A model generated the notes under the pieces. That model was not told the DNA's origin, did not search any database, and worked only from the letters and a program-made list of their open reading frames with translations. A program made the translations under genes and the position numbers. 64,000 bases of DNA, from assembly GCA_000149265.1 (NCBI GenBank), contig CH002809.1, positions 432,279-496,278 on the forward strand. The letters run 5' to 3'. The DNA is from Ciona savignyi. Taxonomy: Eukaryota; Chordata; Ascidiacea; Phlebobranchia; Cionidae. The number at the start of each line of letters is the position of its first letter. Positions within the stretch are counted from its first letter, which is position 1. Shown piece by piece: positions 54,001 through 64,000 of this stretch.

Positions 54001-56527
54001 TCGTGTTACCGGAGCTATATGAAAATGTGTTAATGGCGTAGAAAATGCTGTAGTATTTTACTTGATTTGGAGAAAACTAAAAAAGGAAAAGCGAAAAGGA
54101 GGGAAACTGTACTCTAAAATGAAGATTATGATATTCAAATTAGTTTTAAACATGAGGTTAGAGTTAGGGTTAGTTAAGAGGTTGAGATTAGTGTTTAGGA
54201 AAGAGTTAAAATTAATTTATAGTTTTGGTAAGCAGTTTACATAGTTTTGATAAGCAGTTTCAATCCTTTCCGCTTTCCCTCCTTTTAGTATTGCCGCTTG
54301 TTTTTATAACCCATAAATACATTAAATCACTGGTCTCATTAAGTGTCTTTCCGGGGACACAGCAAACGAGGGACTTGTTTTAAAGGGTTACGGTCCCAGG
54401 CGCTATGACGGACACAACCGGTCGAAATTACAAGCATTTTCAACTTATTGCAGATCGCGCACAGCGTATATGCATATCTACACGCCACTGAACGCGTGGG
54501 GGCACCAGTTGATATTATCATTCCATGTGGTGGATATGGCAACATGGCATGTATGTCTAGGACCTAATAAAATAATCACTTTGTCTTTTAACTTTCAATT
54601 TAATCTTAGCATGCTTGATTGCTAAGGAAATGGGAGTTCCAATAAATCCTGTCAGCGTTTCTAACGCAAACGATTTTATGTACCGGGTGGTTAAAACGAA
54701 CGAATTGGTATTGTCGAAAGTACAAGCAACGATTGCCCCGGCTATGGACATCGGGGTATGTATATGCGCTTGTAAATTACATTTCAATTTAACAATTTAC
54801 CATTTTTAGTTCCCATTAAATAGTGAGCGCGTGTTTTGGTTGTTGTCCGGTGGAAATGGACAATTGATCAGGGAATTAATGGAAAAGTTCATTGAGACTG
54901 GCCATGCAAATCTACCAGCTGATCTTCATACAAAGGTTTAAAAAAACTTTAAATTAAAGCCATTTTTTCGGTCTGAGTTTCAAACACATGTTGGGCTTGT
55001 CACCAATACCGTTTTATTATTTTTAAAACGTTATATGTATCGGTCGCGTTGACAATTCGGCCACACGACCGTACAATTACCAATATTGATACAATAACTG
55101 TCTTAGTAATGAGCCCATTATAGTTTTAAAACTGGGACCAATTGGAAAAAATTAAAAATAAGACTAAATAGCAGTCTTTGTATGTACACTTGAATTTATT
55201 ATTGTAGCTTGTGAAAACAGTTGAAACATCGGTTGCAAGCGAGTCGGCTATTATAGAAGCAATACAACGCTGTTGGAAGGAAAGCAATTATCCCATTTGC
55301 CCCCACACCGCCACCGCCGTCGCTCATTATTACGGGTTAACAGAAGGGTAAGTCAAAAACGACCGTACAAATTAACACTGCGTGTTTTTATCGTCCGGCC
55401 GGTTATTCTAGTGATTTAGTGCGTCGCCTTTCAATCGAAAGGTTGCAGGTGCGAAACTGCTCGCTAGCTTGTCGCTTGTGTCCTTGGGCAAGGCATTTTA
55501 CGGGCATTGCCTGAACCCAGCGGATTAATGGGTTCTACCAAATTAAAGGAACGTGTCTGTCATAGACAACACACTGCAATAGCTCCGGTAACCCAACTGT
55601 GGACACGAGGTGATCTGACGATTGCCAGTGTGATAACCCCCTTGGTTTTCCCATTCGCGGGGATAAACACGAATATCCTATCCTATCCTAAGTCATTTTT
55701 AACATTTATTTCGTCCAGATACAAAGAGTCAGAAAACCCAGCAGTTCATTTGGCAACTGCATCGGCTGCAAAGTTTAGTGAGGCGCTGACCAAGGCTGGA
55801 ATTCCACTGCAAAGATCGCCAAAGATTGACGTTTTGGAGAAGAAAAAATCACAGTAAGATTATTCTCTCACAGAGCTCAGACCGTTGCTTAAAAAATATT
55901 CGATGAATTGTACAGTGTGTCACATCAGTCCTTTCCAGCGGCAATCTGTTTTCATGCCAAATGTTCCATTTCAAGGTTTTAAGATTATTTCAAAGTTTGG
56001 CCAACTTTGTAAGTCCGTTTTTTACGGATACATTTTTAACAAATCTAGTTTAGCAACTTTTTAATATGCACGATGGACTTACTATCCCTTATCACATTTT
56101 ATTTTTTACGAAGATAAATTTCGTACGCTTATACAGAGCTAGTCACAATATTGTTGGTTTGTAAATGTATACTATGTGAATTAGTCGCACGGCAACAGTT
56201 AAGGAAGGGAAGCTGCTTACCAAAACTATAGAAATTAATTTTAACTTTTCCCCAAACACAAATCTCAACTCCAGAACTAACCCTAACTCCAACCCCATGT
56301 TTAAAACCAACTCTAATTCCCTAATATTCATTTTAGTGCGCAGTTTCCCTTCCTCCCGCCTTCCCTCCTTTTAGTTTTCCCCGTCGCATCAACGAATGGT
56401 GGGGAGCTATAATCAAGACATTTCGTCTTTTAGATACACAATGTTGGCAAAGGGCGATAACTGGAAGAAGATTTTAAGGGAGAAAATTGTTGAAATCTCT
56501 TGTCGTGCAAATCAACAACCAGAATGA
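51057..56527 (+). CDS. THNSL2: threonine synthase-like 2, complete
   Basis: PLP fold-type II enzyme; vertebrate relatives act as phospho-lyases on O-phosphohomoserine/phosphothreonine. Eleven exons: 51057-51171, 51953-52063, 52118-52312, 53138-53290, 53739-53863, 54454-54550, 54610-54755, 54810-54935, 55208-55347, 55719-55853 and 56434-56527; 478 aa (human about 484). Motifs in order: MKFISTRGQ start, ELWHGKTLAFKDLAMSC with the PLP-binding lysine in FKD, SGDTGSSAI, FQERMMTTVL, LNSQNW, the phosphate-binding glycines GGYGN, IAPAMDIG, ERVFWLLSGG, CPHTATAVAHYY, ASAAKF, and GDNWKKILRE. All phases fit, but exon 5 lacks a GT at the expected end (CAG then GAAAGT). Four introns carry full-length SINEs. 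Confidence 0.93.
51548..51849 (+). repeat. SINE copy, THNSL2 intron 1
   Basis: Head GTGCTGCCGTTAGTCTGG, tail ATATCCTATCCTATCC. Confidence 0.88.
52441..52545 (+). repeat. second tRNA-like SINE head, THNSL2 intron 3
   Basis: GGTCGTGTGGCCGAATGGTT plus a later GGCTTCGAAACTT. Confidence 0.6.
52738..53035 (+). repeat. SINE copy, THNSL2 intron 3
   Basis: TCGGTCGGCCAGTCGGTCTA head, ATATCCCATCCTATCC tail. Confidence 0.88.
53349..53642 (+). repeat. SINE copy with A-rich 3' end, THNSL2 intron 4
   Basis: GTCCGGTCGGTTAGTCTGG head. Unlike the others the (ATCCT)n tail is replaced by an A-run (GAAAAAAAAATAA). Confidence 0.88.
54065..54300. repeat. palindromic MITE, THNSL2 intron 5
   Basis: Purine arm (AAAAGGAGGGAAAC) and pyrimidine arm (CTTTCCCTCCTTTTAG) with a TTAGGGTTAG core. 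Same family as 16715. Confidence 0.65.
54995..55090 (-). repeat. second tRNA-like SINE head, THNSL2 intron 8
   Basis: Minus strand GGTCGTGTGGCCGAATTGTC. Confidence 0.55.
55392..55690 (+). repeat. SINE copy, THNSL2 intron 9
   Basis: TCGTCCGGCCGGTTATTCTA head, ATATCCTATCCTATCC tail, 28 bp before the exon 10 acceptor. Confidence 0.9.
56205..56390. repeat. palindromic MITE, THNSL2 intron 10
   Basis: GGAAGGGAAGCTGC left arm and CAGTTTCCCTTCCTCCCGCC right arm, with CCCTAACTCC core runs. Confidence 0.65.
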
Positions 56528-56635
56528 CAACAACCGAGAAAAACTATCGGAATATTTTATTTGATACCAGCATAGTAAACCGAGTGTGGTCTTGGTATTT
56601 ACCTTATTACCGCGTCACGTTAGCGGACTGGACAA

Positions 56636-56880
56636 GTTAGGATATTTATGTTTATCCTTATATATGGAAAAACGCACGGCGTTAACACATCGTCAGATCG
56701 ATAAGCGCCCATCGTTTGGTTACCGGAGATATTGCAGTTTGTTGGGTATGATTCAGACGTTTCTTCAATTTGGTAGAACCCATTAATTAATTGGGGTTAG
56801 GCAACGCTGACTAAGTGCCTTGCCCTACGACACAACCGACTTGCTATAACACCGGTTTCGATAGTAATCGGTCGGACAAG
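56636..56880 (-). repeat. diverged SINE
   Basis: ATATTTATGTTTATCC tail side at left, CGGTCGGAC head at right. Confidence 0.7.
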
Positions 56881-57314
56881 ATTGCAAATTTTCCGTGACA
56901 GTTTTTAATTTTAGGACAATTGCGAGATGTTACTATAATATTGACGAAAATTAATCCTTTGAGATGTACAATTTTAGTTGTCCATTATGACAATGTTTCA
57001 GCGTTGGCGTGTGTCACAATATTGAATTGTAAAGAACCATTTCTATATTTCCATACCAATACCATCACAGTGCAAAACTTTAAGAAATAACGAACATACA
57101 TTACATAATTTATTTAATTAATAATTCACATTAAAACGAGCACCGAGTATAATAGGGTAATATAATAATATATTGCAAACACGATGATATACTGCGAATG
57201 CATCAGACATGCATCTTATCGACCATACGTTAACTGTGCCATAGAGAACGTAATCAACGTAAAATTGTAGTAAGTGTAGTTTAAAAACGAGCAGTTCTTA
57301 TCATACAGTAGTAT

Positions 57315-57396
57315 ATGATATGTTTTATCCCAGTAAATTAGAAAACTCAAACGGCGTTATCATACGGGCAATCGTTAGATTACCTCGCGCCCATTG
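57315..57396 (-). repeat. SINE 3' fragment
   Basis: TTATCCCAGTAAATTAG to ATTACCTCGCGCCCA. Confidence 0.65.
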
Positions 57397-57802
57397 TCAA
57401 ACGTATAGATTGGTTAAAACAAAATCGAAAAATAATGAAACCAATGGCAATTGAGGATACAGGCAAACTTTAAGAGATCTAGTGTTGTTAGTTTTTCTGT
57501 AAGACAGCTGACAATTCATTATAAAAGGATATGTTGCATTTTTAAATTTATACAAAGCACGTTAAAGCTACAGTGTGCAAGGTAAATTTGAAGTTAATAT
57601 TTTGAACTAATTTTGAGGTTATTGATACAAAACTAAAGCAAAAGGGTGGCACTAGTTTTATAAAAGATAAAGAATTTAATTTTGAGGTCATTGATACAAA
57701 ACTAAAGCAAAGCGGTAGTACTAGTATTGTAGAAGTTAAAGATCTTTAAAAAATTAAAGAAAGTTGAAGGGGTGGCACTAGTATTATAAAAGTTGAAGAA
57801 TT

Positions 57803-60800
57803 TTACTTTGAAATAACTGTTGCACCATCTGAAGGAGTTGTGACGTAGAACGTTGCGTTTCCCGAGTATTTCCCCTGGGAATATCATGTTAAGTTATTTT
57901 TTGTGTGCCTTATTAATCGGTTCACGCTCACAATATTTAGAACTCTTAGTTAATTTATGAAGTACCATACGCTCGCTATGGCAAGTGTTAGAATATAAAA
58001 GACCACGTTTAACAAGCTAACATCTGGGATATTACATAGATATCGTATAACAAGTTATCGGAAGAGGTGCTTTAATAGTCACAACACTACAATATTCAAA
58101 CGTGTTTATGAAGTGGGTAAATGGATAATCCATTAGGGATTTGTTTGGGAAAGTTCCTTTATTCGCATTTTGTCCTTAAAAAGTTTAAATTCGCACTGGA
58201 GAGTTAATTCTGATACCTAATGAGAAAAATTTGCATGGAAATGATATGTATACTTTCATAATTTCTGCATATATATAACATTTATCATTAAATGCTTTAC
58301 TTGATGCTAGTGGGTGTAAACAATCTAATACCAACGTTCAAAGCAATGTTAAAATACAAGACACAAAACAGCAGCATCATTAATGGGTTCTAGCAAATTG
58401 AACGAACGTGTGAATCATATACAACACACTGCAATTGCTTCGGTAACCCGACAATGGGCGCAAGGTGATCTGACGATTGCCCGTGTCTTAACCCACTTGA
58501 TTTTCCCATTCACTGGGATAAACATAATATCCTATCCTATTATATCAATGGCTGGATAGTAAATAGTTTCACATGCGCTTATTTTTCCGTAGTTGGTTTA
58601 AAATATGAGTATTAGTTGGTTTAAAACAAAAGTATTAGTTGGTTTAAAATAAAAGTATTAGTTGGTTTGAAATAAAAGTATTAGTTGGTTTAAAATAAAA
58701 GTATTAGTTGGTTTAAAATAAAAGTATTAGTTGGTTTAAAATAAAAGTATTAGTTGGTTTAAAATAAAAGTATTAGTTGGTTTAAAATAAAAGTATTAGT
58801 TGGTTTAAAATAAAAGTATTAGTTAGTTTAAAATAAAAGTATTAGTTGGTTTAAAATCCGGCCCGTTGGTGTAGCGGTTAAGTGCGTCGCCTTTCAATTG
58901 AAAGGTTGTAGGTGCGAAACTGGTCGCTAGCTAGTTGGTTGTGTCCTTGGGCAAGGCACTTTACGGACATTGCCTGAACCCAGCAGATTAATGGGTTCTA
59001 CCAAATTAAAAAAACGTGTGAATCATACACAACACACTGTAATAGCTCCGGTAACCCGACGATGGGCACGAGGTGATCTGACGATTGCCCGTGTGTTAAC
59101 CCCCTTGGTTTTCCCATTCACGGGGATAAAGATGAATATCCTATCCTATCCTAAATAAAAGTATTAGTTGGTTTAAAATAAAAGTATTAGTTGGTTTAAA
59201 TAAAAGTATTAAGATAAAAACCTGAATATGTGCGACGACTTGTGAGATATAGCTGCTGTCCACAAGGGAAACCGTGCACCCTCCGAATCCACCACCAGTC
59301 ATTCGGCTGCCATATACACCATCACATTCAAGAGCAAGAGAGACCAACTCATCCAGCTCACTGCAGCTAACTTCAAAGTCATCTCTGAAAAAAAAACACT
59401 TTATTAAATAAAACGTTTTTGCTCCTTTTATGTGTAGGATAGCATATTTATATTGTAACTTTGTTGTAATCTATTGCATGCGGGTGTGAAGTCGTTTCTA
59501 CTGGTCCGGTCGGTTAGTCTGGCGATTCAGTGCGTCGCTTTTCAATCGAAAGGTTGTGAGTGCGAAACTGGTCGCTAGCTAGTGGGTTGTGTCCTTGGGC
59601 AAGGCACTTTACGGACATCAACTGAACCCAGCGAATTAATGGGTTCCACCAAATTGGAGGAACGTGTCTATCATACACAACACACTGCAATAACTCTGGT
59701 AACTCGACGGTGGCCGCGAGGTGATCTGACGATTGCCCGTGTGTTAACACCCATGGTTTTCCCATTCACGGGGATAAACATGAATATCTTATTCTACTGT
59801 TTAAGATAAATCCATTTGTCCTATTTATTCCAGTGATAACTGCTAAGTGCCATGTAAATGATGCAACCAACCAAGCCAGTATGTGGTTTCGATCAAAAAC
59901 CCGAGAGCTTTAACTGACTCAGCAATATGGCTGTTGTGTGTTGATTTTAATAATGAGTAATCTGTATTAATAAGTAATATATGTTAATAACAGACATCAA
60001 GTGTTTAATGTTGGTCCCTTGCCAGCGACACTAGTCTTTGCATAAGGAACAATTCATACATAGCTTTAATCCAAAGTATTCTAGTGGATGGTGTAAAAAT
60101 TTAAAAGCTATATATGAACCATATGTAATAACATCAACAACTAGAACAAAGCTTAAATTATCCAGTGATGATCTATTAACTATAGTCACATCATGCATCC
60201 CCATTTCTCAAACAATTTTACAAGACATTCAATGATAACCGTATATAAATTACTTAATGTTCATTTTCTTAACTTAAAGTACAAGACATTTAGAAATATT
60301 AAAAAGGACAATCATGCAAATACAATGTAATATTCAGAAACCATAATTTTGGCTACAACATACCCAATTCAACTTTAATAAGCAGACTTATATTAACCAT
60401 CACCTGAGTGAATTATGACTCTGCACCATCAAAGTACCGAAGAATTTATAATCTCCAAGTTTTAAAGCCTCAGTAGCTTCAACTGTTCGTGATATTTCCC
60501 CGATGACATGTCGTGCTCGTCGGTACATCACATCATCCATTTGGTCTTTGTGATCTTTATTAGGATAGGATATTCATGTTTATCTTTATGAATTCATGTT
60601 TATGAATGGAAACCAAGGGGGTTAACACACGGGCAAACGTCAGATCACCTCGCCGTAGGGTTACCGGAGCTATTGCAGTGTGTTGTGTATGATATACACA
60701 TTCTGTCAATTTGGTAGAATCCATTAATCCGCTGGGTTCAGGCAATATCTGTAAAGTGCCTTGCCCAAAGACACAACCTTTCGATTCAAAGGCGACGCAC

Positions 60801-63171
60801 TCAACCGCCAGACTAACCAGCCGGACTAACTAGTTTATTTGAACAGAAAAATCACAAATGATTGCACATGCTTTTAAGGTTCAAGTTTTATAAATTTAGA
60901 TTTGAATAATTTGTCGGCCAAGAGCAACGTTGTTTAGTGCAAGGATTTTAGTTTATTATTAGTTAGTTTATTGATTTTTGCCCCAGTTTAAAAAAATGAA
61001 TATAAATTAATAAATATAGCTGACGCGGCCGCCAAAACTAAATTTAACAGTCATGTTTTCTCTAAAGATTTAACGGTCCATGTATATCTTACTGTAATAC
61101 TGTGTATATTTACTGACATTATATCTGGTGTAGCTTTTTCTTGGTTTAATTGGTTTCTGATACAAATTCACTTTAAAGAGATGTGTTTCAGTACTAAGAT
61201 TGTTTAAAAATTAAGAATTGTTAAGCTGATATTTAAATTCTTTTTTCCTAACATAATAAATCATTCCTTAATATATAACATATCTTCTTTCCCACCATAG
61301 TAATATTGCATCTCATTTTACTGTTATTTAAATACCAATACATTGCACAGGTCTGCCATACTAGTAATAAGTTATTCCATGCATTCTACAGCTTCTTTAT
61401 TCCATTACCTGCTAATCCTTTCACGGTTGCATTTCGCAGACTTTTCACTTTCATAATCTCAGCAGCAGCATAACATTGACGTCTTCTGTCCGGATATTCA
61501 CTGCCAGTTAGCTTGTGCCGCACATTGGAATTGACGACGAGCACTGATAGATTGGGGTCGACGATTGGAACAAGATTTGATTCCATAGACCTATTGTTTA
61601 AAACAGGGGGGCATGGGTTTGATACAAAAAACCTTTCATTTAGGGAATTTTTTATTGTTAAAACAAAATATTAATGTTATTTGTTAGAATGTTATGTTTC
61701 AAAAAAATATTAGAGGACGTGTTTATTAAAAAAAAAGGGTACATTCCACAGATTTTCAGACTTTATACTTCTTGTACATTATCAATGCTATTACCACTAT
61801 GCCACATAGCTGATGTTTATCTAACCCATAATATCTCCATTAAATACCTGCAGTCAATCAGTAATCCATGGCCAGCTTTACCCATCACGGATATAAACTG
61901 ATCCATAATCCCACACGGCATATTCGCGAACTTGTGCTCAGCTAATTGACAAGCCAATGCTTTCGTCTGCAGGTCAGGTGCTACAACTACAATTAAGAAC
62001 ATTCTTGCCTTAGGTCAGGGTATGATTATATACATAGGCATGGGTAAGAGTCATATGAGTAAATTACTTACATTGAAGCAAGAGAGTTGTTAACACATTA
62101 AACATTACTGTATAACCATTATTTTTGACATGGTATATATTATATAAATATATATACAGTAATAAATTTACTCTGTATTATTATGTATTAAAAATTCATG
62201 GTTTACATGGCATATATTTACAAAAAAATAACATATATCAGATCCTAGTTTAAAATATATTTTAATAGTAGTACTACAATAAAATAAGTTAATGCATAAC
62301 ATACACTAAGATAAGATAAGATAAGAGTTTGGGTAAAAGCTTACTTTATGTTCTCTTTCAAAATTTATCTTTAAATAGTCAGCAATAAGTATGTAAATAG
62401 CCCACAACATTTTTTGTGTTTGATCATTTAAAAGCAAACAATTCAGACAAACCTCCAGTTAATGCTTCCAGGAAGGTGTAGACGGCAACTTCTAAAGAAG
62501 CAGAGCTAGAAAGCCCACCCCCAAGAGGAACACTGTTTACCAAGATTGCTTTGAAGCCAGGCACCGGTGCAACTAAAATGGGCAAACAAAGGATAGCAAA
62601 AATATTTGGAAAAAGACATGGGCTGTGTTGAAATGATTTCATTAGTTAGTAAGGTAGTTTCAATTAAATTGAAATATGAAGAAATCTATGTAATATACAG
62701 AGAATTCATTTAGTTAGATCAGTGGTTCCCAAAGTAGGGTCCGCGGACCTTTTAGGGTCCATGAAGCACTTTCAGGAGGTCCGCGAAAGAATTTTTGTAT
62801 ATTTTTGCTTTGTGCAGGCCTATTTTTCACTATACAGTACATTGATTTAATGGTTGTGATCGTTCAAAGTTTGGTAACCACTAGATGGATTATAATAGAA
62901 ATATATTTTCCATTCACATTAAAAACACTAGTTTTTCCAACAGTTTATATAAAAAAATAGAATATAATGTAATCTTACGGTTAAAGTATTGTATAACTCC
63001 CTTCACATAATTAGCCCATGCTGGATTCCCAGGTAGCAAGGGTGCATCTTTGGTAGGGGAAGCAAACTCTACAATTCTTGGTTCATCAGTTAATTGATCA
63101 GTTGTTGCAATTGTGATGCTTGATGACGTCATGTCTATGCAGCCTGCCATGATAGTGACCATGGGCACCGC
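57803..63171 (-). CDS. GALK1: galactokinase, 3' seven exons (5' exons beyond right edge)
   Basis: GHMP-family kinase that phosphorylates galactose in the Leloir pathway. Minus-strand exons 62979-63171, 62453-62572, 61848-61980, 61409-61590, 60404-60554, 59222-59384 and 57803-57874 (TAA). Phases join over 338 codons. Motifs: [12 protein letters not shown]; the ATP-binding loop [34 protein letters not shown], containing the family's catalytic aspartate (IMDQ); [42 protein letters not shown] (GHMP C-terminal motif); and a final [12 protein letters not shown]. The GEHTDYN-bearing first exons are not in the window, so they lie at >64000. SINEs occupy several introns, one directly at the 60554 acceptor. 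Confidence 0.93.
58383..58540 (+). repeat. SINE 3' part, GALK1 last intron
   Basis: TAATGGGTTCTAGCAAATTG to ATATCCTATCCTAT. Confidence 0.8.
58590..58856. repeat. 23-bp minisatellite (left block), GALK1 last intron
   Basis: About 11-12 units of AGTATTAGTTGGTTTAAAAT plus AAA; resumes at 59153-59215 beyond an inserted SINE. Confidence 0.93.
58857..59153 (+). repeat. SINE inserted into the 23-bp minisatellite
   Basis: Full-length, near-consensus copy (CCGGCCCGTTGGTGTAGCGG head, ATATCCTATCCTATCC tail) with minisatellite units on both sides. Confidence 0.92.
59153..59215. repeat. 23-bp minisatellite (right block)
   Basis: About 2.5 units of the 58590 repeat. It ends only a few bases from the donor of the GALK1 exon at 59222. 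Confidence 0.9.
59501..59797 (+). repeat. SINE copy, GALK1 intron
   Basis: GGTCCGGTCGGTTAGTCTGG head, ATATCTTATTCTACTG end. Confidence 0.88.
60561..60826 (-). repeat. SINE abutting a GALK1 splice acceptor
   Basis: In the sense orientation of GALK1. Its tail TATCCTATCCTAATAAAG runs straight into the exon starting at 60554. The 3' body has a small local duplication (GAATTCATGTTTATGAATGG). Confidence 0.88.
62718..62882. mobile_element. short hAT-like MITE, GALK1 intron
   Basis: CAGTGGTTCCCAAAGT at the left end and CAAAGTTTGGTAACCACTAG at the right are imperfect inverted complements. TAGAT occurs at both borders. Confidence 0.5.
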
Positions 63172-64000
63172 CTAATAAAGGATTAGAATCAAGAATCATT
63201 TATTTGTGGGTCAAAAATATGCGCAAACAACAATGTATTAGAACACAATAATTTGAATTTATATAAATATTTAAGACCAGGAGGCAACGAAACGACCTAT
63301 ATAAAACTACCGATTGGGTTATTTAGTTACCGGTATAGACACAAGTTATAACAAATACCAATCATTGCTGAAGTAGGTTGAAATAGATACTCTATAAATT
63401 TCATTAAAGTATGAGGTTTTACAATATACTTATCATGTAAATTAATCAATGTTTGTTTAAATGAAAATGTGATCTACAGTGAGGTTTGTCAAGTTATTTT
63501 TATTTGCCAAAGCTATTAGGGCTTGATCTGAGTCTCATTTATGAAATATCATTTATGAAACAATCTGTCACCAGTCATTACTTTCTAGAGTGGAAAGATT
63601 TAATCACCAAGTATAAAAAGCAAGGCAGTTTTAGACAAGATTGTGGCCCTTGGGGGTGCAACAGTTTAACATTCCACATGTATTCAGGAGTTTTGATTTT
63701 GTGTAAATGGGGTGCCTCTAAATACTACAGGATCGCTTGGAGCACTTGGATCACTTAGATTGCTATGGAAAGTAATTCTAACCCTGTTCCAAACACTGAT
63801 CTTAACCCCAGAACTAACTTTAACCCAAACCCTAACATTATTATCATGGCTTTTGTAATTACGAAGAATAGCAAGCGATTAAAGCAATGTAAGTGCTGGA
63901 TGCGGTCAAAGCGATCGTGTAGTACTTAGAGGTACCGATGTAAATGTACCTAACTTTTTTAGGGTTTGGCATGTTTTTTTGTCATATGTGCTTATACAAA
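63172..64000. other. GALK1 upstream intron to window edge
   Basis: No GALK1 exon found. A MITE-like CCCTAAC/TTAACCCC segment lies at 63775-63840. The open frame at 63486-63758 on the plus strand is not recognised and is probably chance. Confidence 0.5.

Larger units (their letters stand above)
56528..57802. other. convergent intergenic region THNSL2 / GALK1
   Basis: Contains two minus-strand SINE remnants (56636-56880 and 57315-57396) and, at about 57600-57800, three imperfect repeats around ATTTTGAGGT.ATTGATACAAAAC and GGCACTAGTATTATAAAAG. No exon seen. Confidence 0.6.

Noticed and set aside
63486..63758. 90-codon plus-strand frame near the right edge
   Set aside because: No recognisable motif, no splice context, and it lies in a probable GALK1 intron.

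Overview
The window is eukaryotic chordate DNA, most likely from a tunicate of the Ciona type. The base composition is AT-rich, introns are small (several of about 55-70 bp), single-copy vertebrate-like genes are densely packed, and a tRNA-headed SINE with an (ATCCT)n tail occurs about 30 times. The species cannot be proven without a database. Exons were reconstructed by eye from reading frames, GT/AG sites, matching phases and remembered vertebrate families. Two N gaps interrupt the sequence (10998-11097 and 42854-43239).

Layout. (1) 1310-3516, minus: first five exons of DUS2 (tRNA-dihydrouridine synthase), running off the left edge. (2) 4278-7767, plus: a two-exon LDLa-repeat GPCR, divergent from DUS2. 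(3) 9594-12367, minus: complete six-exon CYBA (p22-phox), with a 34-bp minisatellite in its last intron that repeats the 3' splice-site sequence. (4) 14568-44660, plus: a tandem array of four seven-exon genes for a secretory-pathway JmjC/cupin oxygenase with a C-terminal EF-hand and an NDEL or KDEL end. Intron 6 of copy 3 carries a young BEL/Pao LTR retrotransposon (30162-37250), and an 822-bp hAT-like element sits between copies 3 and 4. Copy 4 is a mosaic: its front half is nearly identical to its sisters, its back half is strongly diverged. (5) 46035-50017, minus: a secreted/membrane protein with one CUB domain, a Thr/Ser-rich stalk, hydrophobic segments and a basic tail. (6) 51057-56527, plus: complete 11-exon THNSL2. 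(7) 57803 to beyond the right edge, minus: the last seven exons of GALK1.

These are mostly unrelated housekeeping genes: tRNA modification, NADPH-oxidase subunit, PLP enzyme, galactose metabolism. They flank a lineage-expanded oxygenase cluster, which is the most unusual feature. A signal peptide, a 2-oxoglutarate/Fe oxygenase fold, a calcium-binding loop and an ER-retrieval tail in four tandem copies suggest an expanded ER-lumenal protein hydroxylase family. Its substrate cannot be read from sequence. Shared SINE insertions in the array give conflicting histories for different introns, pointing to gene conversion or unequal exchange.
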